Shown: positions 24,011 through 34,045, counted from the first letter of the stretch. The stretch is DNA of 64,000 nucleotides from Myceligenerans pegani (GCF_014892515.1 NZ_JADBGR010000105.1:7628-71627), one strand, 5' to 3'. The notes: a model not told the origin generated them from the sequence alone. Made by a program: numbers and translations.

Positions 24011-25714
24011 TTATACGTCCTTCGAAGATTCGGCCGGCCGCGATGCGGTCAGCGGCTCGTCAAGGAGCATCATCCCAGAGTCCGCGGCTGGCGCCGTGGT
24101 GCCAGGACTCAGCATTGCGTCCGTCGTTCCGTAGGAACTATCACCCAACGGTTGTGCTTCGCCACCCTCGTCTCCCCCAGTGGTCAGCACCAGGACGAGG
24201 ACGACCGCGCCGAGCAGGGCGCCGAGCGCGACGAGGGGCCACGGGACGCGGATGCCGAGGCGGTCCTCGAGTTCCGCCGCCCAGTGGGCGATGCCGGCGG
24301 CCATCCCGCCCCGGCGACTCGACCTGCTGCTTCGCTCGGCCCGGACGTCCCGTCGGGACGGGTAGGACCGCGAGGCGCCGTCCGGCGGCGATATCGAGGT
24401 CGGAACGTAACCGGTCGTGGGATGGAAGTCCTCGATCGAGGTTCCGTGGCGTCCGACGGACCGACCCTGCGGACCGACGCCCGCGTCGTGTCCGGGCGGG
24501 TGATAGCCGTCGGGCGTCTCGTACTCCGGAGTCCCGGAGGCGGGCGCCCCGTGCTGGTGCGGCCGAGGCTGTGCGCCTGGGCCCGCCGTTGTCGGACCCC
24601 ACGGACTCGGCCCGGCACCCCACGGGTTCTGCACCTCAGGTGCGACCGCCGGAGCGGACTGCGGCGTGGCCGTCGCCGTGAACTGCCCGTGCGACGGCGC
24701 CGGCTGCGCCGCGCCGTGGGGACCCGGCGCGTGTGCCCGGGCCTCGGCCTGCGCTGCCCGCCGCGCCTCGCTGCGGGACCGGACGACCGGCCGCGAACCC
24801 CGGCGCCCGCCGCTGACATGGCGCGAGGGCCCGGCGTCGGGCTGCTCACCCGACCGGGGCCCGGCGACCCGGCGCGTGCCGAACGGGTCCGCGCTGATCT
24901 CCTCCGCGAGGGCGTCCATCTCGCGCGCCAGCGTCTCGGCGGACGCGAAACGGTGCGCGGGATCCTTCTCGAGCATCTGCATGATCAGCTCGGACATCCC
25001 GGGATGGACCGACGACGGCAGCGGGGGTACCGGCGCGTTGACGTGCGCGATCGCGATGTCGACCGGGCTCTTGCCGGTGAACGGGCGCCGGCCCGCGGAC
25101 GCCTCGTACGCGACGACGCCGAGCGCGTAGATGTCGGACGCCCCCGTCGCGGACTGGCCCACGGCCTGTTCGGGCGAGAGGTACTGGGCGGTGCCCATGA
25201 CCATGCCCGTGGCGGTCATCGGCACCTGGTTCTGCGCCACCGACACGCCGAAGTCCGTGATCTTCACCGTGCCGGAGTGCTCCAGCAAGATGTTGCCCGG
25301 CTTGACGTCGCGGTGCACGACGCCGGCCGCGTGCGCGGCGTGCAGGCCGCGGGCCGTCTGGGCCAGCAGCGGAAGCAGGCGCTGGGCGGGCAGGACCGGC
25401 TCGCGCTCCAGGAGGTCGGCGAGCGGCTCGCCCAGCACGAGCTCCATGACCAGGTAGCCGGCGCCCTCCTCCTCGCCGTAGTCGTACATCTGGGCGATGT
25501 TGGGGTGCAGCAGCGTCGAGGAGTTGCGCGCCTCGGTCCGTAGCCGGCGGAGGAAGTCCTCGTTGCCCGTGTACTCCTCGCGCAGCACCTTGATGGCGAC
25601 CTCACGGGTGAGCTTCTCGTCGAAGGCGACCCAGACCTCGCCCATGCCACCGATGGCGAGGCGGCGCACCAAGCGGTAACGCCCCCCGACCAGCACGCCT
25701 TCGACGGGGCGCAT
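24011..25714 (-). CDS. pknA: Serine/threonine protein kinase PknA
   Basis: 567 aa. Kinase domain (about 12-270) with AIGGMGEVW, AIKVLREEY, HRDVKPGN and DFG. A long Pro/Ala/Gln-rich disordered region follows, then a single membrane helix near residues 515-540 and a short acidic extracellular tail. It lacks PASTA domains, as PknA orthologues do. ATG 25714 shares one base with the pbpA stop (TGATG), so an upstream open stretch is not part of the gene. Acts with PknB in control of cell shape and division in actinobacteria. Confidence 0.95.
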   Translation of the reverse strand: MRPVEGVLVGGRYRLVRRLAIGGMGEVWVAFDEKLTREVAIKVLREEYTGNEDFLRRLRTEARNSSTLLHPNIAQMYDYGEEEGAGYLVMELVLGEPLADLLEREPVLPAQRLLPLLAQTARGLHAAHAAGVVHRDVKPGNILLEHSGTVKITDFGVSVAQNQVPMTATGMVMGTAQYLSPEQAVGQSATGASDIYALGVVAYEASAGRRPFTGKSPVDIAIAHVNAPVPPLPSSVHPGMSELIMQMLEKDPAHRFASAETLAREMDALAEEISADPFGTRRVAGPRSGEQPDAGPSRHVSGGRRGSRPVVRSRSEARRAAQAEARAHAPGPHGAAQPAPSHGQFTATATPQSAPAVAPEVQNPWGAGPSPWGPTTAGPGAQPRPHQHGAPASGTPEYETPDGYHPPGHDAGVGPQGRSVGRHGTSIEDFHPTTGYVPTSISPPDGASRSYPSRRDVRAERSSRSSRRGGMAAGIAHWAAELEDRLGIRVPWPLVALGALLGAVVLVLVLTTGGDEGGEAQPLGDSSYGTTDAMLSPGTTAPAADSGMMLLDEPLTASRPAESSKDV

Positions 25715-27237
25715 CAGTTGATCGCCGCCTCGAGGATCGCCTTCGCGATCGGCGCGGCGAGGGTGCCCGAGGCCGTGTCCTCGGTGGAGCTGCCGCCGTT
25801 CTCGAGCACGACGGCGACAGCGACCTGCGGGTCGTCGGCCGGGGCGAACCCGGTGAACCACAGCGTCGGCTGCCGGCCGCCGCCGTTCTCGGCGGTGCCC
25901 GTCTTGCCCGCGACGGACACGCCGGGGATCTGGGCGCGCTCGCCAGAGCCGTCCTCGACGACGCCGATCATCATCTCCGTGAGGGCGTCGGCGGTGGAGG
26001 AGGAGATGGGGTTGGCGAGCGTGCTGGGGTTCGTCTTCTCGACGACCTCGAGGTCGCTGTCGCGGATGCTCTCGATCAGGTACGGCTCCATCTCGGTGCC
26101 GCCGTTCGCGACCGTGGCGCTCAGCATGGCGACCTGGAGCGGCGTGAGCCGGACGTCGCCCTGGCCCATGCCGCTGAGCTCGATCCGGTCGATGGAATCG
26201 GGGTCGTTGTTACCGAGCCCCGGGTAGCTCCCGGCGACGGTGCTCATCGGCAGCTCCAGGCTCTCGTCGAAGCGAAAGTCCTCGAACATGTCCCGCATGC
26301 CGTCAGCGCCGACCTGGCCGCCGAGCCACAGGTACGACGAGTTGCAGGAGGTGCGCAGCGCGTCGGCGAGGGTGATCTCGGTCTGGCCCGCGACGCAGTC
26401 GTAGCCGCCGAAGTTGGCGATCGGTGTACCGGTGTTGGTCAGCTCGTACCCGTTCGGCGCCGGCACCTCGGAATCCGGGTCGAACTCACCGCTCTCGATC
26501 GCGGCGGCCGACGTGAAGACCTTGAACGTCGACCCGGGCGGGTAGGTCGCCTCGATCGCCCGGTTCTGCAGCACCGAGTAGGTGCTGTACTGCTCCGAGC
26601 CGTCGTTGGTGTTGATCCGCGGCTTCGAGTTCGCCAGGTTCTGGTACGTCTCGTTCACCTCGGCGTTGGAGTGCACCGCCAGTGCGTTCGGGTCGTAGGA
26701 GGGCTTGGAGACCATCGCCAGGATGGCACCGGTCCTCGGGTCGAGCGCGACGGCTGCGCCCGTGTAGTCGCCGAGCGCATCCCAGGCGGCCTTCTGGATC
26801 TTGGGGTCGATGGTGGTGTCGACCGACGATCCGGCGGCCTCCTGGCCGGTGATGAGGTTCTGCAACTGGTCCAGCCAGAGCGAGTCCGCGCGCCCAGAGA
26901 GGTAGTCGTTCGCGCTGCGCTCGAGGCCGGCGGTGTTGCCGTTCACCGCGAAGAACCCGGTGATCGGCGCATACATCTTCGCCACGGCCTCGTCGCCGTC
27001 GGCGTACACGCGCTGGCGGCCGTAGTTGTCGTCCACCGGAACGGAGACCACCACGTTGTTCTCGCCGACGACGATCGGGCCGCGGGCCGCGCCGAGATCG
27101 CGGTAGATCTTGCGCACGTTGCGGCCGTGGTCGTTGAGCTCGCCGGCCTGGACGTACTGGATCCACGTGGTGGACACCATGAGCACCAGGAACATGCCCA
27201 TGACCACCGTGGACAGGCGGCGCAGGGTCGTGTTCAC
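25714..27237 (-). CDS. pbpA: Penicillin-binding protein 2-type transpeptidase (PbpA)
   Basis: 507-aa class B PBP: short cytoplasmic tail, membrane helix (about 12-28), a dimerisation region and the transpeptidase domain with STFK (Ser236 nucleophile), SCN (TSCNSSY) and KTG (AGKTGTAENGG). It cross-links peptidoglycan outside the membrane, working with the SEDS glycosyltransferase encoded upstream. GTG 27237 overlaps the rodA stop (GTGA). PbpA is a known PknB substrate in mycobacteria. Confidence 0.96.
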   Translation of the reverse strand: MNTTLRRLSTVVMGMFLVLMVSTTWIQYVQAGELNDHGRNVRKIYRDLGAARGPIVVGENNVVVSVPVDDNYGRQRVYADGDEAVAKMYAPITGFFAVNGNTAGLERSANDYLSGRADSLWLDQLQNLITGQEAAGSSVDTTIDPKIQKAAWDALGDYTGAAVALDPRTGAILAMVSKPSYDPNALAVHSNAEVNETYQNLANSKPRINTNDGSEQYSTYSVLQNRAIEATYPPGSTFKVFTSAAAIESGEFDPDSEVPAPNGYELTNTGTPIANFGGYDCVAGQTEITLADALRTSCNSSYLWLGGQVGADGMRDMFEDFRFDESLELPMSTVAGSYPGLGNNDPDSIDRIELSGMGQGDVRLTPLQVAMLSATVANGGTEMEPYLIESIRDSDLEVVEKTNPSTLANPISSSTADALTEMMIGVVEDGSGERAQIPGVSVAGKTGTAENGGGRQPTLWFTGFAPADDPQVAVAVVLENGGSSTEDTASGTLAAPIAKAILEAAIN

Positions 27238-28787
27238 GCCTGGTCACCTCCGTCGTACCGGATCGGGGCCTGCATCTGTGTCATCTCGTCGCTCGGTGAG
27301 GGCATGCTCTGGCGCGCCGCCTCGCGGTCCTGCCGGCTCGCGCCCGGGCCCACCTCGATCGCGCCGTCGGTGCCGGGATGTCCGACAGGCGTGGGCGCCG
27401 GACCGGCGAGCTGGCCCCGCGTCGGCAGGGCGGACGGCCGGCGCGCGGCGTCCGACGTGCGCAGCAGCAGCGCGATGACGATCCAGTTCGCGATCAGCGA
27501 CGACCCGCCCTGCGCCATGAAGGGCAGCGTCAGGCCGGTCAGCGGGATGACGCGGGTGATGCCGCCGACGACGACGAAGAGCTGCAGGGCCATCACGAAT
27601 GCGAGACCGCCGGCGAGCAGCTTGCCGAAGCCGTCGCGCACGCCGATCGCGGTGCGCAGGCCGCGCTGCACGATCACGAGGTAGACCAGCAGGATCGCGA
27701 GGAGGCCGGTGAGGCCGAGTTCCTCGCCGAACGCGGCGTAGATCATGTCGGAGAACGCGAACGGGATCCGCGAGGAGTAGCCCTCGCCCCAGCCGGCGCC
27801 GAACATGCCTCCGTAGGCCATGCCGAACATGCCCTGGACCACCTGGAACGAGCCGCCGACCGCATCGATCAGCTCCGGGTCCAGCGGGTCGAGCCAGATC
27901 GTGACACGGCGCTGGACGTGACCGAAGATCGTCCACGCCGCGAACGCGCCGACGACGAACATCGACAGGCCGATCGCGACCCATCCCCCGCGTTCCGTGG
28001 CGAGGTACAGCATCCCGACGAAGAGGCCGAAGAACAGGAGTGACGTCCCGAGGTCCTTCTGACCGACGAGCACCGTCAGCGACACGGCCCAGACCACGAG
28101 GATCGGGCCGAGATCGCGCATGCGGGGGAGTTGCAGCCCGAGCACCTTCTTGCCGGCCAGCGCGAGCGTGTCACGGTTCGCGACGAGGTAGCCGGCGAAG
28201 AAGATCGCGAAGAGGATCTTGGCGAACTCTGCGGGCTGCAGCGAGAACCCGGCGAAGTAGATCCAGATCCGCGCACCGTTGATCTCCTGACCCAGGCCGG
28301 GGATCAGCGGCAGCACCACCAGGACGAGGGCGAGGACCATGACCGTGTAGGTGTACTTGCGCAGCACCCGGTGGTCGCGCAGGACGAGGATCAGGACGCA
28401 GGCCACGACGATGCCCAGCGAGGTCCACATCAGGTGCCGACCGGCGTCGGCGCCGTTCATGTCGTCCATCTCGAGCCGGGTGATCATGGCCAGGCTCATC
28501 GTGTTGAGCAGCATCACCGCGGGCAGGATCACCTGGTCCGCGTACGGTGCCCGGATGCGCAGCACGATGTGGGCGGTGAGCGAGAGCGCCGCAAGCACGA
28601 GCGCGTTCGTCCAGAACGCGTCGGGCAGGCGGTCGTTGATCGAGTAGCCCACCATGGCGAGGCCGCCGAGCCCGAGCGCGAGCGCGATCACGAGCATCAC
28701 GGCCTCGGCCGCGCGGCCCGGCGCGTTCTCCTCGGGCTGGATCGCGTCCTGCATCCCCTGGGGAACCTTCTCGGAGAGCATGCTCAT
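27234..28787 (-). CDS. rodA: SEDS-family peptidoglycan glycosyltransferase RodA/FtsW
   Basis: 517 aa with 10 or more membrane helices and SEDS signatures such as AEFAKILFAIFFAGYLV, GQKDLGTSLLFFGLF and the C-terminal PLTGLTLPFMAQGGSSL. It polymerises lipid II and pairs with the class B PBP encoded next. The C-terminus adds a disordered cytoplasmic tail. Start overlaps the pstP stop by 4 nt (ATGA). Operon location with pbpA and the kinases is the standard actinobacterial arrangement. Confidence 0.96.
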   Translation of the reverse strand: MSMLSEKVPQGMQDAIQPEENAPGRAAEAVMLVIALALGLGGLAMVGYSINDRLPDAFWTNALVLAALSLTAHIVLRIRAPYADQVILPAVMLLNTMSLAMITRLEMDDMNGADAGRHLMWTSLGIVVACVLILVLRDHRVLRKYTYTVMVLALVLVVLPLIPGLGQEINGARIWIYFAGFSLQPAEFAKILFAIFFAGYLVANRDTLALAGKKVLGLQLPRMRDLGPILVVWAVSLTVLVGQKDLGTSLLFFGLFVGMLYLATERGGWVAIGLSMFVVGAFAAWTIFGHVQRRVTIWLDPLDPELIDAVGGSFQVVQGMFGMAYGGMFGAGWGEGYSSRIPFAFSDMIYAAFGEELGLTGLLAILLVYLVIVQRGLRTAIGVRDGFGKLLAGGLAFVMALQLFVVVGGITRVIPLTGLTLPFMAQGGSSLIANWIVIALLLRTSDAARRPSALPTRGQLAGPAPTPVGHPGTDGAIEVGPGASRQDREAARQSMPSPSDEMTQMQAPIRYDGGDQA

Positions 28788-30298
28788 CCGTTCGACCCCC
28801 CGCCGCCGCCGTCAGAGTTCGAGTTCCCGCTGTCTCTGTCCTCCGACCGGGAATTCTTGCTGTCGGAGTCCGCGGAGCCCGACGTCGCGTCGTCGGTCGG
28901 CTCCTCCGTGGGCTCGTCGGTCGGCTCGTCCTCGGTGGGTGTCGGCTCGCTCTCCTCCTGTGCCTCCTCGGCCTGCTCGATGAGGCGCTGTGCACGGTCG
29001 AGGGCGTCGTCGCGCGACGTGGCGCGGATCGTGCCCTCGATGCTGTCGGCGATGTAGCCCGGAAGGTCGGCGACCTGGGTGCCGGTCAGCTCGACGGGCG
29101 TCGACAGCGAGAACGGTCCCGCCGTGGCGGGGATGCCGCGGAAGACGGCGACCTGGCCGTCCGCCTCGCCGACGTAGTACTGGGTCTGCGTCCAGCGGTA
29201 CCCGGCCCAGCCGGCGACTCCCAGCCCGCCGATGAGCAGCAGGGTTCCGACGACCACGAGCCACGGACGCCTCCTCGGGGCGGGCTCGGTCTCGACCTCG
29301 TCCTCGCTCCCGTCATCGGGGAGGACCTCGGGCTCGTACGCCCCCGCCTCGGAGCCGTTCACGGCGTGCTCGAGCGCATCGGCCAGGTTCGGGTCGGAGT
29401 CGGGCAGCACCGCCGTGCCCAGCGCGCTCGGCTGGGACTGCGTCCCACCTGGTCCGGCGGCGTCGGCCCCGCCCGGATGGATGATCGTGCCCGGGCCGAT
29501 GGCGGCGGTCACGCCGCGCAGGGCGGCGGCGCCGACGATCTCGGGGTCGGGCGGCGGAAAGGGCTCGGACTCCTCGTCGACGACGTCGGCGACGACCACG
29601 GAGATGTTGTCGGTGGAGCCCTCGCGCATCGCTGCCGATACGAGCCGTTCCGCCGCTTCCGCCGGATCGGCGACGGTACCGAGCGTCTCGGTGAGGCTCT
29701 CCACGGAGACGAACCCCGACAGGCCGTCCGAGCACAGCATCCACCGGTCGCCGGGGATCGCCTCACGGACCGACATGTCGGGCGTGAGATCGAGGTCGAA
29801 GTCGCCGAGCACCCGCATCACGACGTTGCGCTGCGGATGCGTCTCCGCCTCGTCGGCCGAGATGCGTCCGGTGTCGACCAGATGCTGCACGAACGTGTGG
29901 TCGACGGTGACCTGGGTGAGGAGTCCGTCGCGCAGCAGATACGCGCGGGAGTCCCCGAGGTGGGCCATGGCGAGCGTGTTGCCGCTGCGCAGCAGCGCGG
30001 TTACCGTCGTGCCCATGCCGGCCAGCTCGGGATCCGAGGCGGTGGCGGTGATGAGGTCCTGACGCGCGCGGTCGACCGACTGCTCCAGGTCGGCCAGGAG
30101 GCGGTCGGTGCTGTGGTCCCCGTGGTCGAGGGGCGTCAGGGCGGCGATCGTGAGGGACGACGCGACGTCACCGCCCGCGTGGCCACCCATGCCGTCGGCG
30201 ACCACGAGGAGGTGCGGACCCGCGTACGCGGAGTCCTGGTTGTTGGAGCGGACGAGGCCGACGTCGGAACGCGCGGCATACCGCAGATTCACGGTCAC
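28784..30298 (-). CDS. pstP: PP2C-family serine/threonine phosphatase PstP
   Basis: 504 aa. PPM/PP2C domain (about 1-240) with the metal-binding Asp motifs DGMGGHAGGD, GTTVTALL, GDSRAYLLRDG, LCSDGLSGFV and DNISVVVAD. A Pro/Gly-rich juxtamembrane segment, one membrane helix (about 350-371) and an extracellular domain ending in a Thr/Glu/Asp/Ser/Gly-rich tail follow. It dephosphorylates PknA/PknB and their substrates. GTG 30298 lies 7 nt after the fhaB stop. The low-complexity tail (about 445-504) is longer than usual. Confidence 0.95.
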   Translation of the reverse strand: MTVNLRYAARSDVGLVRSNNQDSAYAGPHLLVVADGMGGHAGGDVASSLTIAALTPLDHGDHSTDRLLADLEQSVDRARQDLITATASDPELAGMGTTVTALLRSGNTLAMAHLGDSRAYLLRDGLLTQVTVDHTFVQHLVDTGRISADEAETHPQRNVVMRVLGDFDLDLTPDMSVREAIPGDRWMLCSDGLSGFVSVESLTETLGTVADPAEAAERLVSAAMREGSTDNISVVVADVVDEESEPFPPPDPEIVGAAALRGVTAAIGPGTIIHPGGADAAGPGGTQSQPSALGTAVLPDSDPNLADALEHAVNGSEAGAYEPEVLPDDGSEDEVETEPAPRRRPWLVVVGTLLLIGGLGVAGWAGYRWTQTQYYVGEADGQVAVFRGIPATAGPFSLSTPVELTGTQVADLPGYIADSIEGTIRATSRDDALDRAQRLIEQAEEAQEESEPTPTEDEPTDEPTEEPTDDATSGSADSDSKNSRSEDRDSGNSNSDGGGGGSNG

Positions 30299-30305
30299 GT
30301 GGTGG

Positions 30306-30812
30306 TCATCCCTGGAGCTCGACGACGGACTGGCCGATCTGGACGCCTACTCCCGGGGGCAGCGGGACGACACCCTGGATGCGCTGATCGTTCATGTACG
30401 TTCCGTTGGTGGAACCGAGATCCTCGACGTACCACTGATTCCCTTGCGGGTAGATGCGGGCATGGCGGGACGACGAGTAGTCGTCGTCGAGCACGAGGGT
30501 GCAGCTCGGCGCTCGGCCGATGAGAATGCCCGACTGCGTGAGCGGGATGGTGGTGCCGGTCAGCGGACCCGCGACCACGACCAGGCGTGTCGGAGCACCG
30601 CCGCGGCCCCCGCCGCCGACCATCGGTGCCGGGGCCGGCCCAGGACCCGCCGGAGGTCCGCCCGCAGGCGCGGGCTCCGGCTTGCGGCGGCGCTTCCGAG
30701 CCGTGCGCGGACCGGCGAGATCCCGCCGTAGCACGGCGACGGCCGAGAGCACGAACACCCACAGCAGCACCAGGTAACCCAGCCGCAGCAGGGTGAACGT
30801 CAACTCGCTCAT
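30306..30812 (-). CDS. fhaB: FHA-domain membrane protein FhaB (FipA)
   Basis: 168 aa: one N-terminal membrane helix (about 5-28), basic Pro-rich linker, then a C-terminal FHA phosphothreonine-binding domain (about 85-168) with IGRAPSCTLVLDD, SSRHARIY and LGSTNGTYMN. FHA proteins dock phosphorylated kinases and wall-synthesis partners. It sits between fhaA and pstP in the operon, as in mycobacteria. Confidence 0.94.
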   Translation of the reverse strand: MSELTFTLLRLGYLVLLWVFVLSAVAVLRRDLAGPRTARKRRRKPEPAPAGGPPAGPGPAPAPMVGGGGRGGAPTRLVVVAGPLTGTTIPLTQSGILIGRAPSCTLVLDDDYSSSRHARIYPQGNQWYVEDLGSTNGTYMNDQRIQGVVPLPPGVGVQIGQSVVELQG

Positions 30813-30822
30813 GAGGGGTCGA

Positions 30823-31536
30823 TCACCAGTCCTCGTTCTCGGCGCCGGCGCTGCCCGACCAGAACATGATCCGGGTACGGCCGATCGTCATGGTGTTGCC
30901 GTCGAGCAGCGTGGCCGCGGGGACCTGGTGCCCCTCGACGTACAGCCCGTTCGTGGAGCCCATGTCGGAGGCGATGACGCCGTCGGGCGTGACACGGATC
31001 TCCAGGTGGCGGCGGGAGACGCCCGGGTCGTCCACGACGATGTCCGCCTCGGCGTCGCGGCCGATGACCGTCACCGGACCGGTCAGCAGGTAGCGCTGCC
31101 CGTCGATGTCGATCAGCGGATGCCGCGCGCTGGGCGAGCCCGAGGTCGCGGGCGCGACGTTTCCCTGCACGCTGCGGGAGCGCACGTTGAAGCGGCCGGG
31201 TACGAGCTCGAACACCTCGTCGAACGTCACGCTGACGGGTCCGACGAACGCATAGTGCTGCGTCGCCGCGTAGGCGGTCACGTTCGACGCCAGTTCGTCC
31301 GCGAGCGTCTGTGCGCCCCACGCCTCGATCTGGGCGAAGTCGTCCGGGGACAACTCGATCGTGAACTCGTTCGGTGCGACGGTGCGATCCCGCCCGACCA
31401 CCGCGGCGCGGTCGTCGAGCTCCCGCCGGAGCCGGCTCGCCAGCTCGACAGGCTTCACCTCACCGCGTCCTACCTTGGCGAACGCGTTGTTCATCATGCG
31501 CTCCACGCTCTTCTCGAAGCGATCCAGGGCGCCCAT
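30823..31536 (-). CDS. fhaA: FHA-domain protein FhaA with N-terminal DUF3662 domain
   Basis: 237 aa. N-terminal domain (MGALDRFEKSVERMMNNAF...) is the DUF3662/FhaA module that in mycobacteria contacts the MurJ/MviN system. The C-terminal FHA domain (about 145-230) has VIGRDAEADIVVDD, VSRRHLEI and MGSTNGLYVEG. The usual long disordered middle is short here. ATG 31536 has GGAGG spaced 4-5 nt upstream. First gene of the seven-gene kinase/wall operon. Confidence 0.94.
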   Translation of the reverse strand: MGALDRFEKSVERMMNNAFAKVGRGEVKPVELASRLRRELDDRAAVVGRDRTVAPNEFTIELSPDDFAQIEAWGAQTLADELASNVTAYAATQHYAFVGPVSVTFDEVFELVPGRFNVRSRSVQGNVAPATSGSPSARHPLIDIDGQRYLLTGPVTVIGRDAEADIVVDDPGVSRRHLEIRVTPDGVIASDMGSTNGLYVEGHQVPAATLLDGNTMTIGRTRIMFWSGSAGAENEDW

Positions 31537-31783
31537 GCCACCTCCTTCCCGGCCTGCGCGTGGGCAGACTACATAGATCGTATAGACCGGCAGGTCGCCA
31601 CAGACCGCAATCTGTGTGGAAGTCCTGCGGAACTTCTCGATCCTGTGCTGTGAGCCTCGGCACTGCCAGTCGGGAGAAGACGGGCGAACCCGCACGCTAC
31701 CGGAGGTCGGGTCGCTGCGGAACCAGGCCGGACACATATCGGGTTCGGATCCACCCGCCCTGCGTGCTAATCTCTTCCAGCAC

Positions 31784-31867
31784 GCGCGAGTGGCGGAATA
31801 GGCAGACGCGCACGGTTCAGGTCCGTGTGCCCGAGAGGGCGTGGGGGTTCAACTCCCCCCTCGCGCA
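31784..31867 (+). tRNA. tRNA-Leu (anticodon CAG)
   Basis: 84-nt class II tRNA: acceptor GCGCGAG / CTCGCGC, discriminator A, anticodon loop GTTCAGG with anticodon CAG (codon CTG), long variable arm (TGCCCGAGAGGGCG) and T arm GGGGGTTCAACTCCCCC. CCA is not encoded. tRNA-Leu at the end of the fhaA side is conserved in actinobacteria. Confidence 0.95.
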
Positions 31868-32213
31868 CGAGCCGGTAGGCGGGGTGTGTTCGGCAGGGCC
31901 GAACCATCCCGCCTTCGTCATTTCTTGTGGGGGCGGAGCCCCCACACCCCGCCCCGGAGGCACGCCCCCGGACCCCGTTTGGGGCTTCGCCCCTTGCCCC
32001 CCGTGGTGCGTCGGGTGCGGATGCGGGCACGTCCTCGGGGCGCTGTCCCAGGAAGCGGCGTCATCCAGGGCTCCGGGCAGGTTGCGCCGGGCCTGCGTTC
32101 TTCGGGGAGAAGGCCCCATGTTCGGTGGCTCTCGGGCCGTGTGTTCGTGCTGGTCGAGGGGGATCACGGCGGGATTTGTGCCTGGGCATGAACTTTGCGC
32201 CACAATCAGCCCC
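31868..32213. other. 346-nt gene-free stretch with GC palindromes
   Basis: No credible gene. Perfect palindromes GTGGGGGC-GGA-GCCCCCAC (31927-31945) and GGGGCTTCGCCCC (31981-31993) follow the tRNA and may end its transcript or be small repetitive elements; neither has a T-tract. Confidence 0.55.
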
Positions 32214-33059
32214 ATGCTTGACGTCTCGATCGCCCCAGCTCCGGCGCCTGATGCGCCGTTCGAGGAGCACGTCGACTGGGCCCGCAGCGCTCCCGCGGCC
32301 CCGGTCACGCCCGCCACCATGCCGACCGACTACACGAACTCGCCCGTCGGCGATGCCATCACCGTCGATGCGCAGCCGTGGGACTACGAGTCCGAGGCCC
32401 GTAAGGCGGTGTCCGGTTCGTCGCACGGTGTGCTCGACCTCGGCACCGGCGACGGCGCAGCCTTCGCCGCGATGGGTCCGCTGCCCGAGGGGTCGGCCGC
32501 GACCAGCACCGGCCCCGCCTTCCTGGCCGCCCGCCGCAAGCTCGAGCCGCTGCGCGTGAGCGTGCAGAAGATCGAGGAGATCTGGGCGGAGGAACTTGTG
32601 CTCCCGTTCTTCGACGGGCACTTCGCCACGGTGATCAGTCGGTGCGGCCTTGTCAACGCGCACGAGGTGGCCCGCCTCCTGCAGCCCGGCGGCGTGTTCG
32701 TCACCGAGCAGTTCGACACGCGCGACGGGTTCGCCATCAACGAGGCGCTTGGCATCCCGGTGGGCTGGGACCCGGACGGCATGACGGTCGACGTGCTCAC
32801 CGACGCGCTCAAGGCCGAGGGCATGGAGGTCACGCGGGCCGAGCACCACGCGGGCGTGCGGCGGTTCAAGAGCCTCGCGGCCGTGCTCTGGTACCTGAGG
32901 ACCGTGCCGTGGCAGGTCCCGGACCTGGCACAGCTCGCCCCCGCGGCGGTCGCGGCCCACGAGGCCGGGCTGCGGGGCCTGCACATGCGCTTCGCGGCGG
33001 GAGCGGAACTCGTGGACGAGGCACCACGCCTCTTCGTCACGGCACGCAAGCCCCACTGA
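32214..33059 (+). CDS. SAM-dependent methyltransferase-like protein
   Basis: 281 aa. Class I methyltransferase fold is suggested by the motif I segment VLDLGTGDGAAFAAMG (about 75-90), then FDGHFATVISRCGLVN and LLQPGGVFVTEQF, which match post-I and motif IV-V strands. Substrate unknown. CACAAT lies 7 nt before the ATG and there is no strong Shine-Dalgarno, so a leaderless start is possible. The gene stands alone, with a convergent hydrolase downstream. Confidence 0.75.
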   Translation: MLDVSIAPAPAPDAPFEEHVDWARSAPAAPVTPATMPTDYTNSPVGDAITVDAQPWDYESEARKAVSGSSHGVLDLGTGDGAAFAAMGPLPEGSAATSTGPAFLAARRKLEPLRVSVQKIEEIWAEELVLPFFDGHFATVISRCGLVNAHEVARLLQPGGVFVTEQFDTRDGFAINEALGIPVGWDPDGMTVDVLTDALKAEGMEVTRAEHHAGVRRFKSLAAVLWYLRTVPWQVPDLAQLAPAAVAAHEAGLRGLHMRFAAGAELVDEAPRLFVTARKPH

Positions 33060-33156
33060 CGACGATCGCATGGGGACATCAGCCGGTCCCCTGGCCGGTC
33101 CGCTCGTCAGCGGTCGACACGTCGACCGGACCGGCCGATCGCTCACGGGCGGCCGA

Positions 33157-33939
33157 TCACTCCCGAACCGGCCTGCCGAGCGCCTGGTGCCGCCCCACCA
33201 CGCGGCGGAGCGTGTCGGCGAGCGTGCCAGGATCGTCGTCGACCAGCGTCACCCGCCCCCGGGCGCGCACGTCCGAGCTCCGCGACGCGGCGGCCGCCTC
33301 GATGACGAGACGGCCGTCGTGGGCGATCGTCGGGGCGTGGAGTTCGAGGTCCGTCCAGGAGGGGCAGCGGCGCATGCCGGCCACGTACTCCGGCGGCATG
33401 CCGGCCACGTCGAGGAACAGTTCGACCGCGGAGCCAGGGTCACCCTCCGCGACGCACGACTCGACGGCGGCGACGAGGTGCCGCCAGGCGTAGAGGCCCG
33501 CGGCGGCGACGTCGTGCGAGGGCTGGTGCACGACGACGGCGGTCACGCGCTCCCCGAGGTCCGCGGCCGCCCGCAGCGCGAGAAACGCCCCGGTGGACAT
33601 GCCCAGGAGGGCCGCGGGCCCCGCGGCGTCGAGCACGGCGGCGAGGTCCTCGATCTCGCGCGCCACCGCGTACGGCGCGGTGAAACCGCTGGTGCCGCGA
33701 CCGCGGCGGTCGTAGCGGACGGTGGCGATCGGCGCGCCGGGCCCGTCGTCCCCGGGCATGTCCTCCCCGGGCGTGGCGAGCCGCCGGGCGAGGGCGAGCG
33801 TCGCGGGCGGACGGTGCGCCAGGACGCCGTCGACCACGACGAGTACGGAGCTCGCGTCATCGGGTCCGGTGCGGTCGACGGCGATCGTGGTCCCGTCCGC
33901 GGAGGTCACGGCCGAGGCCACGGTGAGCAGCGAGGTCAT
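33157..33939 (-). CDS. Alpha/beta-fold hydrolase
   Basis: 260 aa. Nucleophile elbow GMSTG (Ser about 114), preceding VRYDRRGRGTSG strand-loop typical of alpha/beta hydrolases, and AVVVHQPSHD. A catalytic His near the C-terminus is not obvious (HQALGRP is a weak candidate), so activity is uncertain. Single gene facing the structured-RNA unit on its upstream side. Confidence 0.8.
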   Translation of the reverse strand: MTSLLTVASAVTSADGTTIAVDRTGPDDASSVLVVVDGVLAHRPPATLALARRLATPGEDMPGDDGPGAPIATVRYDRRGRGTSGFTAPYAVAREIEDLAAVLDAAGPAALLGMSTGAFLALRAAADLGERVTAVVVHQPSHDVAAAGLYAWRHLVAAVESCVAEGDPGSAVELFLDVAGMPPEYVAGMRRCPSWTDLELHAPTIAHDGRLVIEAAAASRSSDVRARGRVTLVDDDPGTLADTLRRVVGRHQALGRPVRE

Positions 33940-34045
33940 ACAGGTACGACGACGGAGCCGGGCGGAAATGATCGCTCGGAGCGAGTGCGGCGCGAGCGTG
34001 CGTGGCGGCGATTCGTATTCCCGCGTTCGCCCCGCGGAAAAACCT